64,000 nt of DNA, from contig NZ_CANMZV010000019.1 in assembly GCF_947502415.1 (NCBI RefSeq), positions 26,846 to 90,845 on the forward strand, in the 5' to 3' direction. Positions 1 through 9,005 of this stretch are shown in pieces. This DNA comes from an uncultured Photobacterium sp. Lineage in GTDB: Bacteria; Pseudomonadota; Gammaproteobacteria; Enterobacterales; Vibrionaceae. Position 1 is the first letter of the stretch. Each line of letters begins with the position of its first letter. Position numbers and translations under genes: made by a program. The notes below the pieces were generated by a model. It did no database searches, was not told where the DNA came from, and was given only the letters and a program-made list of their open reading frames with translations.

Positions 1-469
1 CAGTGGTCGCATCGGTGTAGAAGTCAGTCAGGATAGTCCGGTTTTTAGCCATCGCTTCTTTATACCACCCACGGGTACGAGGATCGTAATCACTGACTTC
101 AAACACCCCGTCATTGCCGCCAGAATCGCCATAAGCTCGTCCGTCGGTGTAACCAGCAGTAAAACTGGCATAATCCGCCGCTTTGGTAATCAATCTGGCA
201 ACTTCGACGTACTCACTATCCGAATGCTCTCCAGCATAAAAACCTTTCGTTGATTCCAGGGCGTCTGTCGCCTGCTTCATCGACAATTCAATTTCACGTT
301 TTGCACTGTCGACAATTAGCCGTGACTTCTCTTCAATAGTTGCAACTTTATCCTCTTTAAAATGTTGATAGGAAAGCCAGTTAGTTATGGACAGTGCCAC
401 AGCCACCAAAATTGCAACGGTAAGGATTATCCGTTGTTTAAAACCTAAGTTACTTAAAGAGAGGGTCAT
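1..469 (-). CDS. Methyl-accepting chemotaxis protein, N-terminal part only (runs off the left edge)
   Basis: The minus strand opens with ATG at 467-469 and stays open for 156 codons to the window edge. It begins MTLSLSNLGFKQRIIL, a short cytoplasmic start followed by a transmembrane helix (about residues 12-30), then a periplasmic sensor. A motif reading YDPRTRGWYKEA near residue 140 is the hallmark of dCache ligand-binding domains in chemoreceptors. The second membrane segment, HAMP and signalling domains would lie to the left of the window and are not seen. The domain call is sound; the ligand is unknown. dCache receptors often bind amino acids, but nothing here fixes that. Confidence 0.8.
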   Translation of the reverse strand, partial: MTLSLSNLGFKQRIILTVAILVAVALSITNWLSYQHFKEDKVATIEEKSRLIVDSAKREIELSMKQATDALESTKGFYAGEHSDSEYVEVARLITKAADYASFTAGYTDGRAYGDSGGNDGVFEVSDYDPRTRGWYKEAMAKNRTILTDFYTDATT

Positions 470-915
470 AGTTTTCTTGCCTGAATCAATCTGAAACTGA
501 TGAATTGAGCAAGTCTACTCACGGGGGGATCTATTGTGGAGTGTAAAAATTTTGACTCTTTGGGCCAATTTTTTTTGTTCAAGAAATATTAAGCTCTATT
601 CCATTTAATACATTATCTATCCACTCAAACATACATATGTATATATTCGCTACAGCTTTACTCGGTTTATCGCCATTAACAATAAATTTTCGTTATCAGC
701 AAATAAGATATATTGATGAAAAAAAAGTTAGATAAATTGAATATGATGTCATTTTCAAACTTAGCTAACACTTTTCTGCAATTCTTCAATTTATGATATT
801 CATCACAATCAAATAGTTACGCGTTCTCACTGTTTCAATTTTTTTGTACTTTGATTACATACCCCCTTCATTAATGACTAATTACTCAGTTAATAATCAA
901 GGTTTAAACACAAAT
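470..915. other. AT-rich intergenic region
   Basis: About 450 bases without a convincing reading frame. It must hold the minus-strand promoter of the chemoreceptor. It is strongly AT-rich, with several A and T runs around 560-760. I could not settle on a -35/-10 pair. Confidence 0.5.
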
Positions 916-942
916 AAGAGGCTAGCCTGAACTAGCCCCTTA
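916..942 (-). terminator. Rho-independent terminator downstream of the symporter remnant
   Basis: Arms GGCTAG (920-925) and CTAGCC (932-937) form a stem; on the minus strand it is followed by TCTTATTTG. It lies just past the TAA at 960-962, so the decayed symporter gene has kept its original terminator. Confidence 0.6.
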
Positions 943-959
943 TATTAACAATTAGATTA

Positions 960-1345
960 TTATGCTGCTGGTTCTATCGGTTCACCAGACACATCCTTTA
1001 CACCAGATGATGACTTGCCGAATGACTTTCAGCACAAACCTCATTCCCGGTAGCTTAAGTGAGCGGCGGATGTAAGCAATGTTTGTTTCTGCGATATAGT
1101 AGTAAGCAAGAATAGTTGTGAAAGCAAAGAAGAAAAGTGCAAATGCAATGAACGGCTTACCGATACCTGGCATCGCACTTTCAATTGCCATCTGAGTAAA
1201 GATCGGGCCATTTGCACCAATCTCGGCTGACAGGTTTTGAACCAGGAATGTACCTTTAGCACCACCATGAACATTATATGCGCCAGTAATAAGGATCATG
1301 AATGCTGTAGCCGAACACACCAGCACAATATCGAGGATGTTAATA
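960..1345 (-). pseudogene. Remnant of a sodium:alanine (AGCS family) symporter
   Basis: The minus-strand reading contains the AGCS-like core VCSATAFMILITGAYN followed by FFFAFTTILAYYYIAETN, typical of the C-terminal third of these symporters. AGCS proteins are usually about 450-550 residues; only about 115 remain. Upstream of about 1345 the frame meets a stop (TAA at 1348-1350) and the similarity ends, so the 5' two thirds are gone. After LPGMRFVLKVI the similarity stops and the frame runs to a false end at 982. The +1 frame instead reads FGKSSSGVKDVSGEPIEPAA and stops at 960-962, which looks like the native tail joined by an internal deletion. Two independent deletions make a functional protein very unlikely. 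Confidence 0.75.
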
Positions 1346-1420
1346 ATTTATTATATCGCTCAATTAACCATGAGCGGCCGCACGATTTTGCAATACCCGA
1401 CCAACAAGTAAGCGTTCTGA

Positions 1421-1442
1421 CTGGATTTTAATTAAAATCCAG
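1421..1442. repeat. Perfect 22-base palindrome
   Basis: Each half reads CTGGATTTTAA, so the site is fully self-complementary with no loop. It sits in the 220-base unexplained stretch between the symporter remnant and the end of yejF. It could be an operator, a decayed terminator for yejF or an excision scar. No T run follows on either strand. Confidence 0.6.
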
Positions 1443-1565
1443 CTATCACTACTGCCGATGAATAAAATTCAACCAACGAATTCGTCCGTCACATTAAGAA
1501 TGTAAGCTTATTTTTATGTTGGAGATCACATAATTAGTCAGATGAAAAAGCGGGAGCCCTAGTAA

Positions 1566-3158
1566 CTATACAGATGACAGATTGACCAAGTGGCGGGTGT
1601 AATCCTGTTGAGGTTCATTAAATATTTGGGCGGTATCGCCCTGCTCCACGACCTGGCCATCTTTGAGAACTAAAGTGTAATGACACAAAGACTTCACTAC
1701 ATTAAGATCATGACTGATAAATAAGTAACTCAGACCGTGCTTCTCTTGCAGCGACTTCAGCAGTGTCAAAACCTGAAACTGCACTGTCCTGTCAAGTGAC
1801 GACGTCGGTTCATCCAACAAGATAAAATCCGGCTTTAATACCAATGCCCTAGCAATAGCAATCCGTTGTCGTTGACCACCTGAAAATTCATTGGGATAAC
1901 GGTGGCGAGTCGCAGGATCGAGCTCAACCTCACGCATTGCTTCACAAATCACCCTGTCTTCCTCACCAGGGGTCAGGGATTTGTGAATTTTAAGCCCCTC
2001 ACCGATAATCTGCGCGACAGACATACGTGGATTCAAAGCAGAAAAAGGGTCCTGGAAAACGACCTGCAACTTACTCCTATAAGGAAGCATTTGCTTACGG
2101 CTCAAGCCTGATATATCAACACCTTCAAAATTTATCACACCTTCACTGCTGAGCAATTTCAGTAAGGCCATTCCGGTAGTTGACTTACCCGAACCACTCT
2201 CACCAACTAACCCGACACTATGCCCTTTCCTTAGAACAAAACTAACATCCGTAACCGCCTTAATATGATCTCTGACTCGCTTGAGAATACCGCCCGTAAT
2301 TGGGAACCATACACGAAGATCCCGGATATCGAATAATGGCTCGGAATTAGGATTGACTGGCACCGGGTTACCACTGGGTTCAGAGTTAATCAACTTAATA
2401 GTGTATGGATCTGATGGATTGTTGAAAATCACGTCTTTGGTATCCGTTTCCACCAGACGGCCAAGCTGCATTACCGCAACCCGATCAGCAATTTGGTGAA
2501 CGATGCTTAAATCATGGGTAATAAACAACATCGCCATACCGAATTCCTGTTGTAATTCTTTAAGCAAATCAAGGATCTGAGCCTGGACAGATACATCAAG
2601 TGCCGTTGTGGGTTCATCCGCAATCAGTAATTCTGGCTCGTTAATCAGAGCCATCGCAATCATAACCCGCTGACGCTCACCACCGGAAAGTTCGTGAGGA
2701 TAGGCAGTCAGCCTTTTCTCCGCATCACGAATACCGACCTTTTTCAGCCAACTCAATGCCCTTTCTTCTGCCTGCTTCGGGCGTATTCCACGGTGAATTG
2801 CCAGTGTTTCGCGTAACTGCCTGCCGATTTTATGCAGAGGATTAAGCGACATCATCGGTTCCTGAAAGATCATCCCGATACGATCACCCCGCATCCGCCG
2901 CATTTCCCGCTCGCTGCATGTCAGCATATCGGTGCCATCGTACTTTATATGCCCACCAATATAGTGAGTAGCTCCCCTCGGTAACAAGCGCAAAATCGCG
3001 TTGGCAGTCACCGACTTACCAGAACCACTCTCCCCAACCAGCGCCAATGTTTCACCGCGCTGGATCGACAAGCTCACATCATAAGTAACCTGATTAACCT
3101 CATTCCCGCTATGGAAGCCGACAGACAGTTCTTCAATTATCAGTAGTGGTTTCGCCAT
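1566..3158 (-). CDS. yejF: Peptide ABC importer, duplicated ATP-binding protein YejF
   Basis: 530 residues carrying two complete ABC ATPase domains in one chain, the layout of YejF and of DppD-DppF fusions. Domain 1 has Walker A GESGSGKS at 42-49, signature LSGGE at 157-161 and Walker B LLIADE at 177-182. Domain 2 has Walker A at 319-326, signature FSGGQ at 425-429 and FILLDE at 445-450. The oligopeptide-binding C-terminal extension is seen after the first domain (NPSDPYT). It energises the YejBE permease in the inner membrane. It starts 3 bases after the yejE stop, so it is translated as the last gene of yejABEF. In enterics the system imports peptides, including microcin C; that substrate is family knowledge only. 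Confidence 0.93.
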   Translation of the reverse strand: MAKPLLIIEELSVGFHSGNEVNQVTYDVSLSIQRGETLALVGESGSGKSVTANAILRLLPRGATHYIGGHIKYDGTDMLTCSEREMRRMRGDRIGMIFQEPMMSLNPLHKIGRQLRETLAIHRGIRPKQAEERALSWLKKVGIRDAEKRLTAYPHELSGGERQRVMIAMALINEPELLIADEPTTALDVSVQAQILDLLKELQQEFGMAMLFITHDLSIVHQIADRVAVMQLGRLVETDTKDVIFNNPSDPYTIKLINSEPSGNPVPVNPNSEPLFDIRDLRVWFPITGGILKRVRDHIKAVTDVSFVLRKGHSVGLVGESGSGKSTTGMALLKLLSSEGVINFEGVDISGLSRKQMLPYRSKLQVVFQDPFSALNPRMSVAQIIGEGLKIHKSLTPGEEDRVICEAMREVELDPATRHRYPNEFSGGQRQRIAIARALVLKPDFILLDEPTSSLDRTVQFQVLTLLKSLQEKHGLSYLFISHDLNVVKSLCHYTLVLKDGQVVEQGDTAQIFNEPQQDYTRHLVNLSSV

Positions 3159-3161
3159 AAA

Positions 3162-4184
3162 TTATCTCTGTTGATGGGGATCAAACGCATCCCGGACAGC
3201 TTCACCGACAAAAACCAGTAAGCTCAGCATAATAGAGAGGACAACGAATGCAGACAGACCAAGCCAAGGAGCCTGTAAGTTGGTTTTACCCTGTGCCAAT
3301 AGCTCCCCCAACGACGGCGAACCAGCGGGCAAACCAAATCCCAAAAAATCAAGAGATGTCAGCGTTGTCACTGAACCGCTTAAGATAAATGGCATCATCG
3401 TCAGCGAAGCCACCATGGCATTAGGCAGCATATGACGCAACATGATACGGCCATCACTAACCCCCAATGCTTGAGCTGCCTTTACATAATCAAAATTACG
3501 ACAACGAAGAAACTCAGCCCGTACAACCCCAACCAGCCCCATCCAGCTAAAGAGCACCATAATCCCAAGCAACCACCAGAAGTTAGGTTCGACAAAGCTA
3601 GATAGGATGATCAGTAAAAACAGGGTTGGCATACCCGACCAAACCTCAATAAACCGCTGACCAAAGAGGTCAACCCAACCACCGTAATATCCCTGACAAG
3701 CACCAACAATAACGCCCACAATGGTCGAGATAATCGTCAAGGCAAAACCGAACAGTACAGAGATCCGGAAGCCGTAAATAATACGAGCCAGCACATCCCG
3801 CCCCTTATCATCAGTACCCAGCCAATTAACAGCATCTGGCGGCGATGGTGCAGGGCCAGCAAGATCATAATTTATCGTATCGAAACTAAAGCGAATCAAC
3901 GGCCAAATCATAAAACCATCAGCTTCTATCAAATCAGCAACATAAGGGTCGGTGTAGTCTGCTTCTGATTCAAACTCACCGCCAAACTCGGTTTCGGTAT
4001 ATTGCTCAACAATCGGGAAATACCAGCCAGAATTGAAGTTGATCAACAAAGGTTTATCATTAGCAATAATTTCTGCAAACAGACTGACAACAAACAACAC
4101 AGAAAAAATCCACAGTGACCAGTAGCCCCGCTTGTGAGCTCGAAACCTGACCCAACGTTCCCTTGTCAATGGATTCATCTTCAC
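3162..4184 (-). CDS. yejE: Peptide ABC importer, inner-membrane permease YejE
   Basis: 340 residues with an N-terminal helix (about 18-40), an insert facing the periplasm, then a binding-protein-dependent transport domain with about five helices. The EAA-type loop that contacts the ATPase reads ALGVSDGRIMLRHMLPNAM. This is the DppC/OppC-type subunit and pairs with YejB. Its GTG start at 4182-4184 overlaps the yejB TAG by one base, which implies translational coupling. An ATG two codons downstream (4176-4178) is an equally plausible start. Length and gene order match enteric yejE. Confidence 0.92.
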   Translation of the reverse strand: MKMNPLTRERWVRFRAHKRGYWSLWIFSVLFVVSLFAEIIANDKPLLINFNSGWYFPIVEQYTETEFGGEFESEADYTDPYVADLIEADGFMIWPLIRFSFDTINYDLAGPAPSPPDAVNWLGTDDKGRDVLARIIYGFRISVLFGFALTIISTIVGVIVGACQGYYGGWVDLFGQRFIEVWSGMPTLFLLIILSSFVEPNFWWLLGIMVLFSWMGLVGVVRAEFLRCRNFDYVKAAQALGVSDGRIMLRHMLPNAMVASLTMMPFILSGSVTTLTSLDFLGFGLPAGSPSLGELLAQGKTNLQAPWLGLSAFVVLSIMLSLLVFVGEAVRDAFDPHQQR

Positions 4185-5269
4185 TAGCGCGCCTCAAAAT
4201 CAATGCGTGGATCAACAAAGGTATAAGTGAGATCCGAAATAATATTAAGTAACAGCCCCAACAAGGTCATGATATAGAGAGAGCTAAACACCACCGGATA
4301 GTCTCGCTGTATTGTCGATTCAAAACCCAGCAAACCAATCCCTTCCAGCGAAAACATCACTTCAATCAACATTGCGCCGGTAAAAAAAATACTAATAAAG
4401 GCTGCAGGAAAACCGGCAATTATGATCAGCATGGCATTACGGAAAACATGGCGATAAAGAATACTGCGTTCATCCAGTCCTTTAGCCCGTGCCGTCACCA
4501 CGTACTGTTTATTAATTTCATCTAGGAAGGAGTTCTTGGTCAGCATCGTTAAAGTGGCAAAACCGCCAATCACCATCGCAAGAATAGGCAAAGTTAAATG
4601 CCAGAAGTAATCCCCTATCTGCTGATACCAGACAAGCTGGTCAAAGTCCGATGACACCAATCCTCGAAGTGGAAACCAGCTGAAATAGTTTCCACTAGCA
4701 AAGAATATGATCAGCAAGATGGCAAACAGAAAACCTGGAATCGCGTAACCGACAATGACAACAGCACTGCTCCAAATATCAAAACGAGAACCATGCTTGA
4801 TTGCCTTGGCTATCCCCAGCGGGATAGAGACAAAATAAATGATTAACGTACTCCATAACCCGAGGGAAATAGATACTGGCAGCCGATCGATGATCAAATC
4901 AATCACGTTGCCACCTTTAAACAGACTCTCACCAAAATTAAAAGTGGCGTAGTTCTTCAGCATATCGAGGTAACGTTCAAGTAACGGCTTATCAAAACCA
5001 AACTGCTTCTTAATCGCTTCAACAACTTCCGGGTCTAGCCCTCGTGAGCCTCGATAACCACTGGTACTTTCACCTGGTTCGGCAGCAGTAACCTCTTTTC
5101 CTCCGCCGGTAAAACGCTCCATGATGCCAGACGAATGTCCCTCCAATTGAGCAACGGCTTGCTCGACCGGTCCTCCTGGTGCAATCTGAATTACGAAGAA
5201 GTTAATCGTAATGATTGCCCATAATGTCGGGATCACCAGTAACAGGCGACGAATAATATAAGCTGTCAT
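4184..5269 (-). CDS. yejB: Peptide ABC importer, inner-membrane permease YejB
   Basis: 361 residues starting [19 protein letters not shown], the standard first helix of DppB/OppB-type permeases. A polar periplasmic insert at about 50-85 (rich in G, S and E) is typical of YejB. The EAA loop reads [21 protein letters not shown] from residue 263 to 283. It ends DPRIDFEAR, also typical of the family. It forms the channel together with YejE. It lies 100 bases after yejA; that gap may allow separate control of binding-protein level. Confidence 0.92.
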   Translation of the reverse strand: MTAYIIRRLLLVIPTLWAIITINFFVIQIAPGGPVEQAVAQLEGHSSGIMERFTGGGKEVTAAEPGESTSGYRGSRGLDPEVVEAIKKQFGFDKPLLERYLDMLKNYATFNFGESLFKGGNVIDLIIDRLPVSISLGLWSTLIIYFVSIPLGIAKAIKHGSRFDIWSSAVVIVGYAIPGFLFAILLIIFFASGNYFSWFPLRGLVSSDFDQLVWYQQIGDYFWHLTLPILAMVIGGFATLTMLTKNSFLDEINKQYVVTARAKGLDERSILYRHVFRNAMLIIIAGFPAAFISIFFTGAMLIEVMFSLEGIGLLGFESTIQRDYPVVFSSLYIMTLLGLLLNIISDLTYTFVDPRIDFEAR

Positions 5270-5369
5270 TGCTACCTTTACCTTATGAGTCGTTCACCTG
5301 AACTGTCACCGGCATTTGCGCCTATGTTAATTATGCGGCTAACGCAATCTCGCTCGCGTACCTCATAGG

Positions 5370-7184
5370 TTACCTTCGCTTCTCCGGGAGCTTCGCGACC
5401 TTACTCGAATCAATCCACCAGGTATCTTTGCCTAAGGAATACTTAGGCCTCACTTCCGGTCGTGAAAACTTATCCCAGCTGGCAACACGGAACTTACTGA
5501 TATGCCATTGCGGGATCACAAAGAAATTCCATTGCAGTACTCGGTCAAGAGCCCTCCCATAATAAAGCAACTCTTCTGGTTTCTGCTGATTTTCGACAAT
5601 TTTATCTGTCAGGTAATCAATAGCAGGATCCTTAACGCCTGCGGTGTTATAGGTGCTGTCTATAAAATTACTGTTCCATGCAATCAGCAAGTTCGGATTC
5701 GGATACGCATTGGCACCATAACCGTGTGAGACCATATCGAAATCCCTGTCCCGTAACCGCTTAATATATTGAGTCGTATCTACGGTGCGGATTTTCATTT
5801 CGACCCCCATAAGTTTGAGGTTCTTCTGAACAGGAACAGCCAAACGTTCCGTTGACGGGCTATATATAAGCAATTCAAACACGAACGGGTCGCCCGTTTT
5901 AACATTGGTCATCACTTTATTCTTGAGTTGCCACCCCGCTTCCTTCATTAAAGCAATCGCCTTGCGAATATGAGTGCGGATCCGACCAGAACCATCAGTT
6001 ACCGGTGGCAGGTACGCCTCGGTAAATACCCGGCTCGGCACTTGTTCTTTAATTGGCGCCAACACTTTCAGTTCAGTGTCGGACGGTAAACCATCCGCTT
6101 CATATTCTGTATTTTGAAAATAACTGCGGGTACGTTTGTATTGGTTATAAAAGAGACTTTTATTCATCCACTCAAAATCCATGGCATAATTCAGCGCCTC
6201 TCGCACCCTAACATCCTGAAAATAGAGGCTTTGAGTGTTGAAGACAAAAGCTTGCATTGACTGGGGGATCTGGTGGGAGATTTCTTCCTTGAGAATATAA
6301 CCTTTGTCGAAATTAGTACCCTGATAAAGGGTCGCCCAAAACTTTGCTACATTCTCTTCGCGAATGTCATACTCGCCCGCTTTGAATGCTTCTAGGGTAA
6401 CTGTTTCGTCACGGTAATAATCGTACTTCACCGTCTGGAAATTATGGCGTCCGACGTTTACGGGCAAATCCTTAGCCCAATAATCATCGACAAGAGAATA
6501 TGTCACACTCTGACCAGCTTTATAACTTGAGACTTTATAAGCACTGCTTCCAAGCGGCGGTTCATTTAACGGCTCGCTTAAATTCTTGTCCTGCCAGAAA
6601 TGCTCGGGCAAAACGTTCATTCCCTTCACCAGTGCAAACAAAATCTCACGGTTAGGCTTCGCCATTTCAATACGCGCTGTCAGTGCAGACTTCACCGTTA
6701 CTGATTTCACATCCTTGAAGTACACCTTATATTGAGGCACGCCTTCTTTCATAAACTTATTAAACGTGAAAGCGACATCTAAGGCAGTAATAGGATGGCC
6801 ATCATGGAAACGCGCCTTCGGATTTATATCAACCTCCATCCATGAAAAATCATCGGCATAACGAACCTTTTCAGCAATTAAAGGATAATGGCTATCTATC
6901 TCGTCAGCAGAAGAAATAAACAAAGTGTCATAAATGGTATCAGCCCCAGCAGCCGCTACTCCACGCGTTGCGTAACGATTAAAACTGTCATAAGTACCGA
7001 CTTGCGCATAAGTTACTTGCCCGCCTTTAGGCGCCTCGGGATTAACATAATCAAAATGGGAAAAATCACTGGAATATTTGGCTTCACCGAAACCGACCAG
7101 ACAGGTCGACTCAATAATGTCTGCAGCCTTTAGCATTCCGGTAGTCAGCAACATGGCCATAACTAATGACACCTTTTTTAGCAT
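5370..7184 (-). CDS. yejA: Peptide ABC importer, periplasmic substrate-binding protein YejA
   Basis: 604 residues with a signal peptide (MLKKVSLVMAMLLTTGMLKA, cleavage after about residue 20) followed by a family-5 extracellular solute-binding domain. Typical family segments include PEAPKGGQVTYAQVGTYDS near 48-66 and the ARFHDGHPITALDVAFTFNK region near 124-143. It captures the peptide and delivers it to YejBE. First gene of the yejABEF operon; the promoter should lie in 7185-7300. A Shine-Dalgarno-like AGGGAGAAGC precedes the ATG. Confidence 0.92.
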   Translation of the reverse strand: MLKKVSLVMAMLLTTGMLKAADIIESTCLVGFGEAKYSSDFSHFDYVNPEAPKGGQVTYAQVGTYDSFNRYATRGVAAAGADTIYDTLFISSADEIDSHYPLIAEKVRYADDFSWMEVDINPKARFHDGHPITALDVAFTFNKFMKEGVPQYKVYFKDVKSVTVKSALTARIEMAKPNREILFALVKGMNVLPEHFWQDKNLSEPLNEPPLGSSAYKVSSYKAGQSVTYSLVDDYWAKDLPVNVGRHNFQTVKYDYYRDETVTLEAFKAGEYDIREENVAKFWATLYQGTNFDKGYILKEEISHQIPQSMQAFVFNTQSLYFQDVRVREALNYAMDFEWMNKSLFYNQYKRTRSYFQNTEYEADGLPSDTELKVLAPIKEQVPSRVFTEAYLPPVTDGSGRIRTHIRKAIALMKEAGWQLKNKVMTNVKTGDPFVFELLIYSPSTERLAVPVQKNLKLMGVEMKIRTVDTTQYIKRLRDRDFDMVSHGYGANAYPNPNLLIAWNSNFIDSTYNTAGVKDPAIDYLTDKIVENQQKPEELLYYGRALDRVLQWNFFVIPQWHISKFRVASWDKFSRPEVRPKYSLGKDTWWIDSSKVAKLPEKRR

Positions 7185-7484
7185 TTGCTTCTCCCTGCAT
7201 TTTTGCTAATTCCCAACAACAGTAAAAACTTTTTTGTTTTCATTATTCTACGATAGGACAGGATCCGGGATTCGACAACGTAGCACGCATGATCGGACTC
7301 CCCACGTTTTCCCTGCTAAATACATGTCTGTTAGCAAGGATGATTCAACAAAGTCATCAGACAATGGCTTGCAGGGCGCAATATTAGCCGCTAACATCCC
7401 TCCCTCACCGCAGATGCGGGCAATTTTCTCCGGAACCAATTCAGGCTCTGGATACGCAACATTTAAGGTACACAGGATCAGGTT
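7185..7484. other. Divergent intergenic region between yejA and the SEC-C gene
   Basis: 300 bases between divergent genes. Frames of about 93 residues exist on both strands here but overlap each other and resemble nothing I know. I take the region as promoters only. Confidence 0.5.
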
Positions 7485-7817
7485 ATGTCTAAATTTTTCT
7501 ACAAAGGCCGCATAGAAAAAAAACCAAAGCATGAAAGCTATGGCTTTAACACAAAACGTTCGGCTAAATTAGGCACCGAAGAAAACCCGCTACCTCTGAC
7601 AGTGCAGAGCGAAACGCGTAAAGCAGAAATCGAAGCGACCCTGGCCGAAAATAAGCTGTTTGGTACTGTTACAGTCAATCCAGATACAGCAGAAAACATC
7701 GTTGAGCTTGAAACCCTTTTGAACAAGCCACAAACGACCGTTTTCGAAAAAACACCAAACCGCAATGACCCTTGCTCATGCGGAAGCGGTAAAAAATACA
7801 AGAAGTGCTGCGGATAA
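7485..7817 (+). CDS. Small SEC-C motif protein, PBPRA1643 type
   Basis: 110 residues. The first part ([20 protein letters not shown]) is basic; the C-terminal end carries a SEC-C zinc motif, [16 protein letters not shown] at 95-110, with cysteines spaced CxCx8CC. In SecA this motif binds zinc and contacts SecB and ribosomes. Small proteins of this shape, described as SWIM/SEC-C PBPRA1643-type after a Photobacterium profundum locus, occur in marine gammaproteobacteria; their role is not established. Start supported by CAGGATCAGGTT just upstream. Monocistronic by position; the next gene starts 136 bases away. Confidence 0.85.
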   Translation: MSKFFYKGRIEKKPKHESYGFNTKRSAKLGTEENPLPLTVQSETRKAEIEATLAENKLFGTVTVNPDTAENIVELETLLNKPQTTVFEKTPNRNDPCSCGSGKKYKKCCG

Positions 7818-7953
7818 CCCTGAACGCAGTCAAAATGAGCCCTTTTTACACAAGAGGGCTCACTCAAATATCCCCCAAATCATCCCCACCTGCATTTTTA
7901 TTTAAAAATCCGTATAATCCCGCCTCATTTTGTTTTAAGAAGATGTACAAATT

Positions 7954-8409
7954 ATGAGCAAAGGTTATTCCTGTGTGGGACTTTTCAATCCCAAAACGCC
8001 TGAAAATGTTGGTTCAGTCATGCGCGCGGCTGGTTGTTATGGAGTGAATTCAGTGTTTTATACAGGAACTCGATATGACCTTGCTAAGAAGTTCTGCACC
8101 GATACTAAAAATGTATACCAGGATATACCGCTAATTGGTGTACAGGACTTAAAAGAAATCATTCCGCATGATTGTGTGCCTGTTGCCGTTGATTTGATTG
8201 AAGGTGCCAAACCACTGCCTGACTATAAGCACCCTCAGCGTGCTTTTTATATCTTCGGACCAGAAGATGGCACGCTAAAGAAAGAAATTACGGAATTTTG
8301 CCGAGAAACCATTTATGTTCCAACACAAGGCTGCATGAACCTGGCTGCAGCAGTTAATGTCATCCTCTACGATCGCATGGCAAAAGGCGACAACTTCTCA
8401 AACCACTAA
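7954..8409 (+). CDS. RNA methyltransferase of the TrmH/SpoU family
   Basis: 151 residues that are essentially a single SPOUT catalytic domain. Motif 1 is seen as NPKTPENVGSVMRAAGCYG (12-30), motif 2 as FGPEDGTL (about 106-113), and motif 3 as YVPTQGCMNLAAAVNVILYD (about 126-145). These form the trefoil-knot SAM site. No extra RNA-binding domain is present. It is similar in size to TrmL, but the N-terminus and the GPEDGTL loop suggest a different, uncharacterised clade, so I do not assign a target nucleotide. Start ATG follows AAGAAGATG-type spacing. Confidence 0.85.
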   Translation: MSKGYSCVGLFNPKTPENVGSVMRAAGCYGVNSVFYTGTRYDLAKKFCTDTKNVYQDIPLIGVQDLKEIIPHDCVPVAVDLIEGAKPLPDYKHPQRAFYIFGPEDGTLKKEITEFCRETIYVPTQGCMNLAAAVNVILYDRMAKGDNFSNH

Positions 8410-8425
8410 CCCCTCTATATCTACT

Positions 8426-8461
8426 GGACGGAATCATTGCAACTACGCAGACATTCCGTCC
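8426..8461. repeat. Inverted repeat after the methyltransferase gene
   Basis: Arms GGACGGAAT (8426-8434) and ATTCCGTCC (8453-8461) are exact complements with an 18-base loop. It begins 17 bases after the methyltransferase stop. No T run follows, so it is either a factor-assisted terminator, an mRNA 3' stabiliser or an operator. Confidence 0.6.
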
Positions 8462-8698
8462 GGTACAACATGAACATCTTGCCAAGATTAATACCTTTTA
8501 TTCTGCACAAACACACAAAACCAACCTTGCCATTAACGTTTTCCATGAAAATACCCTTCCTCGACCAAAGCACCAGGGCAAATAAGTCTATGAGGCATTA
8601 TCGAATACAGCTACTTCAAACAAATGAAATACAACTGCCCCCCCTTACCAGCAGAATAAAAACGAGGTCTGAACTGGTAGCAGTAGCTGAATCAGACT

Positions 8699-8720
8699 AG
8701 ACTTAACGCGATTTAAGTCT
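8699..8720. repeat. Inverted repeat upstream of fusA2
   Basis: Arms AGACTTAA (8699-8706) and TTAAGTCT (8713-8720) are exact complements around a 6-base centre. TTGCACGTTTTTTATG follows, so on the plus strand it could act as a weak terminator; it could also be a protein-binding site. Confidence 0.5.
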
Positions 8721-8954
8721 TGCACGTTTTTTATGCCAAACGCTCTGGCGCAGACAGTTTCGGACAATAATCCGTAAGCTGAAATTGACGGTAAGCGACT
8801 TATAACTGGGCAAAACCCCAGTATATAATCTTGGTTAGCAGAAGTTTCTGCACTTTTATTGAGCGTTTAAACTAGAAATGTGAAAAAGGCGGAGCAAAAA
8901 CAAGCAAATGTTCATTTAATCTTGAATGAGCTATGTAATGTTTGTTGGAATCAG

Positions 8955-8963
8955 TGATATACT
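8955..8963 (+). promoter_or_regulatory. Candidate extended -10 promoter of fusA2
   Basis: TGATATACT combines an extended -10 (TGN) with a good TATACT hexamer, 43 bases before the fusA2 start. No good -35 hexamer is seen at 16-18 bases, which is compatible with an extended -10 promoter. Confidence 0.4.
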
Positions 8964-9005
8964 CCCCCACCGAATAGTGACAGTAATTGTTTATAGAGAA
9001 AAACA

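Larger units (their letters stand above)
8410..9005. other. 595-base gap upstream of fusA2
   Basis: A weak 87-codon frame (8437-8700) has no Shine-Dalgarno site and low-complexity content, so I leave it out. The tract holds two inverted repeats (8426-8461 and 8699-8720) and a likely extended -10 element near 8955-8963. The distal part is the fusA2 promoter region; the rest is unexplained. Confidence 0.5.

Noticed and set aside
982..1326. A 114-codon frame as an intact gene
   Set aside because: It starts within a truncated symporter and ends out of frame after a second deletion, so it is a pseudogene.
1374..1381. A NotI-type GCGGCCGC site as a cloning scar
   Set aside because: One isolated site can occur by chance and no vector sequence is seen.
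7234..7532. Two overlapping frames of about 93 residues on opposite strands
   Set aside because: They lie in a divergent promoter region, overlap each other and look random.
8437..8700. An 87-codon frame upstream of fusA2
   Set aside because: No ribosome-binding site, composition unlike a protein and no recognisable family.
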